Source of the DNA: an uncultured Clostridia bacterium
Lineage (GTDB): Bacteria; Bacillota_A; Clostridia; Christensenellales; Aristaeellaceae
Length of the DNA: 6,971 nt
Assembly (NCBI GenBank): GCA_946408865.1
Contig: CAMJTZ010000098.1
Span: 1 to 6,971 of the forward strand
Direction of reading: 5' to 3'
This document shows, one piece after another, positions 1-6,140 of the stretch. The position numbers were made by a program, and so were the translations under genes. The notes under the pieces were generated by a model. It was given only the letters and a program-made list of their open reading frames with translations, ran no database searches and was not told the DNA's origin. Numbering within the stretch: the first letter of the stretch is position 1; each line of letters begins with the position of its first letter.

Positions 1-684
1 GACTGGAACGCCATGGCCCGGTTCGACAAAATCTTCCTGAAACTGTTCATGGAGGAACAGGAATCGGCGGTGACGGTTCTGCTGGACGGCAGCGGGAGCA
101 TGGGCGAAAAATGGGAAACGGCGCGGCAGGCGGCGGAGGCTGTCAGCTATCTGGCGCTGACCGGCGGAGACCGGCTGCGGGTGGTCTGCCTGCAGGAAAA
201 CGGAAACCGCATGTCGCCTCAGCTGTCCGGGCGCCAGGCATACGCCCGGCTGGAGCAGTTCCTGGATACCTGCGTTCCCGGCGGCGCCGGAAAGCTGACG
301 GAGACCGTCATGAAAACAGAAGGCCTGCGCAGGGGACTGTGCTTCCTGATCAGCGACTGCTACGAGGAAGGCGGAATCGGGACGGCGCTGGACAGCCTGC
401 GCTACCGCGGGCAGGAGTGCGCAGTGATTCAGCCGCTCTCCGCCTTTGAACTGGAGCCTTCCCTGGACGGCGCGCTGAAGCTGACGGACAGCGAGAGCGG
501 GGAGACGGTCAATCTGCTGGCGGACCGGGAAGCGCTGGAAAACTACCGGCAGACGCTGGAGGATTTCCTGCGGGAAATCCGCGAAACCTGCTTCCGGCGG
601 GAAACCCCCTATGCGCTGCTGGATGCCGGAAAGAATTTTGAAGAGGAATGGATTCCGCTGATTTCACAGAGCGGAATGATATAG
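1..684 (+). CDS. DUF58 family protein with vWA-like domain (5' end outside window)
   Basis: The reading frame is open from base 1, so this is the C-terminal 227 codons of a longer protein; the first in-window ATG (13) is internal. It opens with DWNAMAR, the end of the DUF58 signature (usually R-x-IDW-x-A-x-AR), followed by a typical K-x-F-x-EE stretch. A vWA-like fold follows, with the metal-site motif DGSGSM at visible residues 29-34 and a second acidic strand, LISDCYE. The rest matches the DUF58 pattern: a predicted strand ending in AVIQPLSAFELEP, an LTDSESGE turn, and a helical end rich in Arg and Glu. No membrane helix is visible, so this part is cytosolic. DUF58 proteins are usually encoded next to MoxR AAA+ ATPases and membrane vWA proteins, and the next two genes fit that. 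The molecular function is unproven; a partner or adaptor for a MoxR ATPase is inference. Confidence 0.88.
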   Translation, partial: DWNAMARFDKIFLKLFMEEQESAVTVLLDGSGSMGEKWETARQAAEAVSYLALTGGDRLRVVCLQENGNRMSPQLSGRQAYARLEQFLDTCVPGGAGKLTETVMKTEGLRRGLCFLISDCYEEGGIGTALDSLRYRGQECAVIQPLSAFELEPSLDGALKLTDSESGETVNLLADREALENYRQTLEDFLREIRETCFRRETPYALLDAGKNFEEEWIPLISQSGMI

Positions 685-689
685 AGAGG
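685..689 (+). promoter_or_regulatory. Shine-Dalgarno site of the BatA-type vWA gene
   Basis: AGAGG lies directly after the TAG of the DUF58 gene, 5 nt before the ATG at 695. It supports that start and translation from a shared transcript. Confidence 0.6.
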
Positions 690-694
690 TTATC

Positions 695-2263
695 ATGCTG
701 ACATTTGCTGCCCCGCAGTTTGCGTGGTTTCTGCTGTTCCCGGCCGGGATCGTGGTGCTGTATCTGCTGCGGCGGAAATATCTGCCGAAGCAGGTTCCGA
801 GCACCTTCCTGTGGCGGACAGCCATCCGGGACCATGCCGCCAACAAGCCGCTGCAGCGCCTTCGGAAAAACATCCTGCTGCCGGTGCAGTTTCTGGCGGC
901 GCTGGTGCTGGCGCTGGCGCTGATGCAGCCGAACCTGACCGGCAGAGAGGCTTCCCGGACGGTGATGATCTTTGACCTGTCCGCGAGCATGCAGACGGTC
1001 AGCGACGGGAAAAGCCGCCTGGACGAGGCGAAGGACCGGGCGGAGGAACTGCTGCAGGGACTGCCGCCGGGAGAGGAAATCACGGTTCTCGCAGCCGGGG
1101 CGGAAGTCCGCCAGACGCTGACGGGCAGCACGGACCGGGAGGATGTGCGCCAGGCGATCCGGAATCTGGCCTGCGGACGGGAAGGCGCCGATCTGGAGAA
1201 AGCGGTTACTCTGGCGGAAGCGATCCGCCGGGAGGAAACAGACCGGGGGACGCGGATTGTCGTGTTCTCGGACAGCTATACGCCGAAGACGGGAATCGCC
1301 GGGATCCATGCCGGACGGGGCGAGGAAAACCGCGGGGTTTATACGCTGACTGCGGAGGAGGGATCCGCTTACGCGCGGATCTGCAATTTCGGCGGCGACT
1401 GCAGAATTACCGTGGCCTGCGAAGCGGACGGAAAACTGTGCGAGGCGAAGGAAACGGAAATTCCCGCGGGTGAAACAGCGGGAGTACTGTTCGCCATTCC
1501 GGAAAACGCCCTGAAGGTGGAAGTCTATATCCGGGAGACGGACGCGCTGGCAGCGGATAACCGGGCGGAAGCGCCGGTGGAGCGCAGCGCCGTGCGGACG
1601 GTGGCGCTGACCGGGGACAACCTTTTCCTGGAAAGCGCGCTGAAAGTCCGGGAAGATCTGCGCATTGTCCGGACGAGCGAGGAATCGCCGGCGGAAACGG
1701 AAGCGGATCTGTATATTTACGGAAGCTCGCCGCTGCTGTTTTCCAGGGATCCGTCAAAAACGGCCTTTGCCTGGAATGAAACGGAGAAAGAACCGGGCGG
1801 GAGCCTGACGGCGGAGGAATCGCCGATGACGGAAGGCCTGACGCTGCGGGATGTGGCGCTGCGCGCCTGCAAACCGCTGACAGGCGGAAAAGCTGCGATC
1901 CGGGCCGGAAACGATGTGCTGGCGGCCTATACGGACAGCGAGGCGGCGATCGGATTCCGGCTGCAGGATTCCAACCTGCCCATGAAGTATGATTTTCCCG
2001 TTCTGGTACAGAATATCCTGAATATGCTGCTGCCCCGGAACGCGGAGCAGGTTCCGGAAACGGAAGCGCCGGTTGCCCGGGAGGAAAGCGACGTGCGCAC
2101 GGTGGCGGCGGATACGGAGGGCGCGGAAACCGCGGCCGCCGGAAGCCGCGGCCAGGATCTGACGGGTATCCTGACGGGCGTGTTCCTCGCGCTGCTGATG
2201 ATTGAGTTTATCCTGGCGCGTGAGCCGTGGAGCCGCAGAAAAGGGAAGGGGGCAGCCGTATGA
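695..2263 (+). CDS. BatA-domain membrane vWA protein (522 aa)
   Basis: The N-terminus (FAAPQFAWFLLFPAGIVVLY, then a basic stretch and VPSTFLW) is the BatA/aerotolerance-type region. Helix 1 spans about residues 9-25, helix 2 about 60-77, with a basic cytoplasmic loop between. A vWA domain follows (about 88-200) with metal-site motif DLSAS at 94-98 and SDS at 192-194; the expected MIDAS threonine appears to be Ala165 (GREGADLEKA). A beta-rich segment ends in DALAADNRAE (283-292), a motif common after vWA domains in such proteins. Next is a stretch resembling a degenerate GATase-like fold (about 300-345) and a conserved-looking segment, LPMKYDFPVLVQNILNMLLP. Helix 3 (about 489-507) precedes a basic tail. 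Positive-inside reasoning puts the vWA part outside the membrane. The gene lies 10 nt after the DUF58 gene and overlaps the next by ATGA. Specific function unknown; the name Bat reflects domain similarity, not demonstrated aerotolerance. Confidence 0.85.
   Translation: MLTFAAPQFAWFLLFPAGIVVLYLLRRKYLPKQVPSTFLWRTAIRDHAANKPLQRLRKNILLPVQFLAALVLALALMQPNLTGREASRTVMIFDLSASMQTVSDGKSRLDEAKDRAEELLQGLPPGEEITVLAAGAEVRQTLTGSTDREDVRQAIRNLACGREGADLEKAVTLAEAIRREETDRGTRIVVFSDSYTPKTGIAGIHAGRGEENRGVYTLTAEEGSAYARICNFGGDCRITVACEADGKLCEAKETEIPAGETAGVLFAIPENALKVEVYIRETDALAADNRAEAPVERSAVRTVALTGDNLFLESALKVREDLRIVRTSEESPAETEADLYIYGSSPLLFSRDPSKTAFAWNETEKEPGGSLTAEESPMTEGLTLRDVALRACKPLTGGKAAIRAGNDVLAAYTDSEAAIGFRLQDSNLPMKYDFPVLVQNILNMLLPRNAEQVPETEAPVAREESDVRTVAADTEGAETAAAGSRGQDLTGILTGVFLALLMIEFILAREPWSRRKGKGAAV
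2241..2252 (+). promoter_or_regulatory. Shine-Dalgarno site that sets the start at 2260
   Basis: AAGGGAAGGGGG ends 7 nt before the ATG at 2260, inside the end of the upstream gene. The longer frame beginning with GTG at 2227 has no such site and would add an atypical polar leader (MEPQKREGGSR), so 2260 is preferred. Confidence 0.75.
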
Positions 2264-4911
2264 GTTTTGAGATTGCGCATCCGCTCCGGCTGCTGGTAAT
2301 CCCGTTCTGCATGGCCCTGGTGCTGTGGATGGCGCATATCCGGAAAAGCAGAAGCCTGAAGGAAAGGGTTTCCCATATTCTCCGTCATGTGCTGATTGTC
2401 CTGACCGCCCTGGCTTTCGCGGGACTGAGCATTCTGACCGCGAGCCCGGACCGGACCGCCTGGCTAGTGCTCGATGTTTCTGCCTCCGTACGGGAGGAGG
2501 AAGTCGTTTCCCTGGCCCGGCAGGCCCTGCAGGAGGCGGGGAACGACCGGAAAACCGGTCTGATTGTGTTCGGCCGGCATGCGGCAGTGGAGAAATCCAT
2601 CGGAGGGAAAACGGAATGGACGGGTCTCCACGCTTCCGCCGACCGCAGCGCCAGCAATCTGGGCGAGGCGCTGTCCCTGGCCTCAGCGCTGCTGCCAACG
2701 GATTCAAACGGCGGCATTGCCGTCATCAGCGACGGCGCGGTGACCGGCGCCGCAGAATGGGCGGAAAGCCGGACCGGCATACCGGTGAACACCCTGCGGG
2801 TGGCCCGGAAGACGGGACCGGACGCCCAGGTAACTGAAATCAGCGTTCCGGACACGCTGTATCAGGGACAGAAATATACGACCCTGGTGACGGTGTATAC
2901 AAACACAGCCGGAGAAGCGACGCTCCTGCTGAGTGAAAACCATGAAACGCCCCGGACGCAGCGGGTGACGCTGCGGAAGGGAGAGAATACCTTTGCCTTT
3001 GAGTCCGTTGCAGGGCGCAGCGGCGTGATTCCCTGCGAAGCGCAGATTCTGATGGACGGGGATACGGTGGCGCCGAACAACCTGAACGGAACCTATACTG
3101 TTGTTTCCGGCGAGATGAATATCCTTCTGGCGGAGGGGAAGAACGGGGAAGGCGGAGAACTGAAAAAGATGCTGGAAAGCGCGGGGATGAAGGTCCGCGT
3201 GATTCCGGTCAGCATGCTCAGCGAGCAGGCCGCGGAACTGTGGGCTTATCACGCAATCGCGCTGGTGAACGTGGACGCGGAACAGATGTCGGAAGGGCAG
3301 ATGGAAGCGCTGGACGAAGCCGTGCGGGAACTGGGGTGCGGCCTGGCGGTGTTCGGCGGTGATTCCAGCTATGCGCTGGGCGGATACCGGGGCAGCCTGA
3401 TCGAGAAGATGCTGCCGGTGTCCATTGATATCAAGAACAAGATGGATCTGCCATCCACGGCGCTGATCATCGCCATCGACAAATCCGGCTCCATGGCGGA
3501 CAGCTCCTGGGGACTGACCCGGCTGCAGCTGGCCCGGGAGGCAGCCTGCAGCGCGCTGGAGGTTCTGAACGAGCGGGACAGCGCCGGCGTCATCGCATTT
3601 GACGATACCGGGAAATGGGTGGTTCCCCTGAGCCCGGTCACGGATGTGGCCGCCATGCAGGAGCAGGTCCGGACGATCCGGCTGGGCGGCGGAACGGCCT
3701 TCTATTCTCCGCTGAAGATGGCGAAGGATGCGCTGAAAAACGCGAAGGCGCAGTACAAGCATGTGATTTTCCTGACGGACGGCGAGGCCGGGGATACCGG
3801 ATATGAAGACGTCGTAAAGGAAATGGCGGAAGAGGGAATCACCGTGACGACCGTGGCGGTCGGCGACGGATCGGATACGGCGGGCATGCGGAAACTGGCG
3901 GAGATGGGCAAGGGGCGGATGTATTATGCCGGCCCCTTCGACAGCCTGCCGAAAATTTTCACCAAGGAAACGCTGATGGTCTCCGGATCCTACGTGCAGA
4001 ACCGGACGTTCACGCCGATTGTCACGGATCCCTCCATGACAGACTTCGAAGGATTCCCGGCGCTCAGCGGATACCTGGCGACGACGGAAAAACCGCTGGC
4101 AACGGTATCCCTCTGCAGCGACCGGAAGGAACCGGTGCTGGCCTGGTGGCAGTACGGCGCCGGAAAGACAGCGGCCTGGACGAGCGACGTGCAGGGCGGA
4201 TGGACCGGAAACTTCCTGAACTGGGAAGACGCGCCGGCTTTCTTCAGCGGGATTCTGTCCTATGTTCTGCCGGTGAATACCCGCAGCGGCGACGCGGAAC
4301 TGGACGACGGGAAGCTGCGTTTCACTGCGGACGCGGACGATGAGCTGATGAGCCGCGCGGCAAAGGCGGAAGCCCGGATTATCCGGCCGGACGGCACGCA
4401 GGAAACGGTGGAACTGGGACAGGTGAACGCGCGGACCTTTGAGGGAGAAGCGGACACTTCCCAGGCCGGCGCCTACGCGGTGCACGTATCGGTCCGGGAC
4501 CGGCTGGGAAATGAACTGCTGGCTACGGACAGCGGGGCAGTGCTCTCCTGGAGCCGGGAATACGACCTGCGGACAAGCGGGGACGGCGTCCTGGAGCAGC
4601 TGAGTGAGGCAAGCGGAGGCATCGCGGCGGAAAATACATCGGAACTCCTGAATTTCCCGGATACGAGCGCGCGGAAACGCCGGGACCTGACGTGGATCCT
4701 GGCGCTGCTGGCCGGCCTGATCTTCCTGTTTGACGTGGCACAGCGCCGGCTGGACTGGCTGCGCGAGCCGGAGAAAAAGGAAGAACCGGAAGCGGAAAAA
4801 CCGGCAAAGCCTGAAAAGAAGAAAAAACCGGAAAAGAAACAGCCGGAGAAACCGCAGGAAAAAGCGGCGGACGTGCTGTGGGAGAATCTGCAGAAAAAGA
4901 AACGGCTGTAA
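2260..4911 (+). CDS. Membrane vWA / GATase-like / vWA protein (883 aa)
   Basis: The order is helix 1 (about residues 7-26), basic loop RKSRSLKER, helix 2 (about 41-60), vWA1 (about 66-170, DVSAS at 72-76, ISDG at 156-159), and a beta-sandwich-like linker (about 188-280). Next come a glutamine-amidotransferase-like domain (about 286-390, with AVFGGDSSYALGGYR and LPVS), vWA2 (about 398-555), a beta-rich region (about 570-770), helix 3 (about 809-826) and a charged tail. vWA2 has a full MIDAS: DKSGS 407-411, Thr479 in GGGTAF and Asp507 in LTDGEA. The GATase-like part lacks an obvious GxCxG nucleophile elbow, so a ligand-binding or structural role is more likely than amidotransfer. Predicted topology places both vWA domains outside the cell membrane and the tail inside. 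The start at 2260 overlaps the upstream TGA (ATGA), implying translational coupling. The architecture is known from uncharacterised bacterial membrane proteins; substrate and partners are unknown. Confidence 0.87.
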   Translation: MSFEIAHPLRLLVIPFCMALVLWMAHIRKSRSLKERVSHILRHVLIVLTALAFAGLSILTASPDRTAWLVLDVSASVREEEVVSLARQALQEAGNDRKTGLIVFGRHAAVEKSIGGKTEWTGLHASADRSASNLGEALSLASALLPTDSNGGIAVISDGAVTGAAEWAESRTGIPVNTLRVARKTGPDAQVTEISVPDTLYQGQKYTTLVTVYTNTAGEATLLLSENHETPRTQRVTLRKGENTFAFESVAGRSGVIPCEAQILMDGDTVAPNNLNGTYTVVSGEMNILLAEGKNGEGGELKKMLESAGMKVRVIPVSMLSEQAAELWAYHAIALVNVDAEQMSEGQMEALDEAVRELGCGLAVFGGDSSYALGGYRGSLIEKMLPVSIDIKNKMDLPSTALIIAIDKSGSMADSSWGLTRLQLAREAACSALEVLNERDSAGVIAFDDTGKWVVPLSPVTDVAAMQEQVRTIRLGGGTAFYSPLKMAKDALKNAKAQYKHVIFLTDGEAGDTGYEDVVKEMAEEGITVTTVAVGDGSDTAGMRKLAEMGKGRMYYAGPFDSLPKIFTKETLMVSGSYVQNRTFTPIVTDPSMTDFEGFPALSGYLATTEKPLATVSLCSDRKEPVLAWWQYGAGKTAAWTSDVQGGWTGNFLNWEDAPAFFSGILSYVLPVNTRSGDAELDDGKLRFTADADDELMSRAAKAEARIIRPDGTQETVELGQVNARTFEGEADTSQAGAYAVHVSVRDRLGNELLATDSGAVLSWSREYDLRTSGDGVLEQLSEASGGIAAENTSELLNFPDTSARKRRDLTWILALLAGLIFLFDVAQRRLDWLREPEKKEEPEAEKPAKPEKKKKPEKKQPEKPQEKAADVLWENLQKKKRL
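4765..4863 (+). repeat. Low-complexity Lys/Glu/Pro coding repeat in the cytoplasmic tail
   Basis: Residues 836-868 of the 883-aa vWA protein consist only of Glu, Lys, Pro, Ala and Gln, with irregular PEK and KPEK units. The DNA is correspondingly purine-rich. It follows the last membrane helix and precedes a short non-repetitive end (ADVLWENLQKKKRL). It is probably an extended, highly charged cytoplasmic linker; its length may vary between strains. Confidence 0.8.
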
Positions 4912-5030
4912 GCGGATTATGTCCTTCTCTTGTTCCTTTCTGTTGACAGATAACGGGAAAATCTCAAAAAAAGATTAACATATCCCATGATCTCTGAACT
5001 CTCTGAATATGTGAAAACTCCGTCTCAGAC
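4912..5030. other. Intergenic spacer with no clear gene or terminator
   Basis: This stretch is AT-richer than its flanks. It holds a pyrimidine-rich run just after the vWA gene (4922-4942), a weak 5-bp stem around 4960-4976 (AATCT/AGATT) without a U-tract in the right place, and a short tandem TCTCTGAA pair (4991-4998 and 5000-5007). No GC-rich hairpin followed by a T-run is seen, so how the vWA transcript ends is unclear. No tRNA or riboswitch structure is recognised. Confidence 0.5.
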
Positions 5031-5067
5031 TTACGTCAACTTTTAACAAATCTAAAAGTTGACGTAA
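5031..5067. promoter_or_regulatory. Probable BirA operator: perfect 15-bp inverted repeat
   Basis: Arms TTACGTCAACTTTTA (5031-5045) and TAAAAGTTGACGTAA (5053-5067) are exact reverse complements separated by 7 nt (ACAAATC). Known BirA sites are long-spaced palindromes with half-sites of the type TTGTnAACC; B. subtilis has GTTAAC cores. Here the core is GTCAAC/GTTGAC, with 17 nt between the AAC and GTT elements, close to the spacing in the E. coli and B. subtilis operators as I recall them. The right arm contains the -35 of the birA promoter, as expected for a repressor site. It is not terminator-like: AT-rich arms and no T-run. Assignment to BirA rests on position, symmetry and partial core match; an unrelated regulator cannot be excluded. 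Confidence 0.72.
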
Positions 5068-5087
5068 TGCGCTTTATGTGCTATCTT
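5059..5087 (+). promoter_or_regulatory. Promoter of the birA-DUF1284-bioY operon
   Basis: TTGACG (-35, 5059-5064) and TATCTT (-10, 5082-5087) are separated by exactly 17 nt, and TG at 5079-5080 makes an extended -10. This is a good housekeeping-sigma promoter. Transcription would begin near 5093-5095, leaving a leader of roughly 35 nt before the birA ATG at 5130. The -35 lies inside the right arm of the inverted repeat, so binding of a regulator there would block RNA polymerase. Confidence 0.7.
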
Positions 5088-5113
5088 ACGGTACGTAAAA
5101 AGCAATCATCGGG

Positions 5114-5120
5114 AAGGGAG
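5114..5120 (+). promoter_or_regulatory. Shine-Dalgarno site that sets the birA start
   Basis: AAGGGAG ends 9 nt before the ATG at 5130. An ATG at 5121 directly abuts the site and is too close; ATGs at 5067 and 5076 lie upstream of the predicted transcription start. Confidence 0.75.
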
Positions 5121-5129
5121 ATGCAATCC

Positions 5130-6140
5130 ATGAACGCCAAACAGCAGGTTTCCATGCTGCTGGAGGAAGCCGGGCAGGAATATCTGTCGGGAAGCGCCAT
5201 TGCGGAAGAGCTGGGTATCACCCGTGCGGCGGTATGGAAGTGCATCCGCCAGATGGAAGAGGACGGCTACCGTATCGAGGTAACCCGGAAGGGATACCGC
5301 CTCAGCGAAGAAAGCGACGCAATCAGCAAAAACGCCGTTCTCCGGTATCTGGGCGATGCGGCCCCGCTGTTTGACGTGGAGGTGCTCAGCGAGACAGACT
5401 CCACCAACAACCGTCTCAAGCGCATGGCCCCTGAACTGAAGGCATCCGGGGGCGGCGAAACCGCTCCCTGGCGGACGGTGATCGCCGGGAGCCAGAGCGC
5501 CGGCCGGGGCCGTATGGGCAGGACCTTCGCCTCTCCCGCGGGCAGCGGCGTGTATCTGAGCGTGTTTCTCACACCGCGGCTTTCAGCCGGCCAGGCTGTG
5601 CGGATCACCACGGCGGCGGCCGTGGCGGCCTGCCGCGCCATAGAGGCCTGCACCGCCGGGGAAAGCCCGGAACGGAAGCCAGCCATCAAATGGGTCAACG
5701 ATATCCTGATCGATGGCAGAAAGGCATGCGGCATCCTGACGGAGGCTTCCATCGATCTGGAAAGCGGAGGCCTGGACTGGGCGATCATGGGAATCGGGTT
5801 CAACGTGTACGAACCGGAGGGAGGCTTCCCCGGGGAACTGCAAACCATTGCCGGGCCCATCGCTCTGACCCGCCGGCGGGATCTCAGGAGCCGGATCGCC
5901 GCCGCTTTTCTGAAGAGCTTCCGCGAGGTGTACGCGGATCTGGAAAACGGAGGCTTTGCGGAGGAATACAAAGCGAGGAGCTTTCTGATCGGCCGGCCCA
6001 TATACGTTATTCGCAACGGCGAAGCCCGTCCGGCCACGGCCTGCGGCATCGACGACGAGTGCCGCCTGCTGGTCCGCTATGAGGACGGCTCTTCGGAAGC
6101 TCTGTCTTCCGGCGAAGTGAGCGTGAGGCCCGCTTCATGA
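5130..6140 (+). CDS. birA: Bifunctional biotin protein ligase / biotin repressor BirA (336 aa)
   Basis: BirA activates biotin to biotinyl-5'-AMP and attaches it to a lysine of the biotin carboxyl carrier domain of carboxylases; forms with an HTH also repress biotin genes. Residues 1-60 are a winged helix-turn-helix (LSGSAIAEELGITRAAVWKCIRQMEEDGYRI...GYRL). The catalytic domain shows TDSTNN (89-94), the biotin/ATP loop GRGRMGR (125-131), and KWVNDILIDGRKACGILTE (187-205), whose Lys187 matches the catalytic Lys of the E. coli KWPND motif. MGIGFNV follows at 220-226, and a small C-terminal beta domain spans about 285-336. Length is normal for a class II (HTH-bearing) ligase. The start at 5130 is set by the Shine-Dalgarno site and by the promoter, which excludes the in-frame ATG at 5067. 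The stop overlaps the next ATG. The operator-promoter upstream implies autoregulation by biotin status. Confidence 0.95.
   Translation: MNAKQQVSMLLEEAGQEYLSGSAIAEELGITRAAVWKCIRQMEEDGYRIEVTRKGYRLSEESDAISKNAVLRYLGDAAPLFDVEVLSETDSTNNRLKRMAPELKASGGGETAPWRTVIAGSQSAGRGRMGRTFASPAGSGVYLSVFLTPRLSAGQAVRITTAAAVAACRAIEACTAGESPERKPAIKWVNDILIDGRKACGILTEASIDLESGGLDWAIMGIGFNVYEPEGGFPGELQTIAGPIALTRRRDLRSRIAAAFLKSFREVYADLENGGFAEEYKARSFLIGRPIYVIRNGEARPATACGIDDECRLLVRYEDGSSEALSSGEVSVRPAS

Noticed and set aside
1754..2707. Minus-strand open frame (317 codons) across the junction of the two membrane vWA genes
   Set aside because: Low-complexity Arg/Pro/Ser translation with no domain, overlapping two well-supported plus-strand genes.
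2704..4485. A long open frame on the minus strand (593 codons) opposite the large vWA gene
   Set aside because: Its translation is rich in Arg, His, Gln and Pro with no recognisable domain. Long antisense frames are expected opposite GC-rich genes, and the plus-strand frame has clear vWA domains.
1..4911. Possibility that the vWA cluster is an anti-phage or conflict system
   Set aside because: No nuclease, toxin, protease or nucleotide-signalling domain is visible, and the architecture matches widespread housekeeping-type DUF58/BatA/vWA operons; genes upstream of the window would be needed to revisit this.
4943..4948. TTGACA considered as a -35 element of another promoter
   Set aside because: The 16-19 nt downstream fall in an A-run with no -10-like hexamer.
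4730..4978. Short plus-strand frame encoding an Arg/Lys-rich peptide
   Set aside because: It is a frame-shifted reading of the purine-rich Lys/Glu/Pro repeat and has no supporting start context.
4991..5007. Tandem TCTCTGAA repeat in the spacer
   Set aside because: Only two 8-nt copies; compatible with chance and without an associated signal.
5011..5039. Divergent promoter using the left operator arm (TTGACG on the minus strand)
   Set aside because: At 17-nt spacing the minus strand reads TTTCAC, not a plausible -10, and no minus-strand gene lies downstream.
5031..5067. Inverted repeat considered as an intrinsic terminator of the vWA operon
   Set aside because: The arms are AT-rich, no T-run follows the second arm, and the second arm contains a well-spaced -35 element.
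5267..6049. Minus-strand open frame (260 codons) opposite birA
   Set aside because: It mirrors the conserved BirA catalytic domain and has no independent domain signature.
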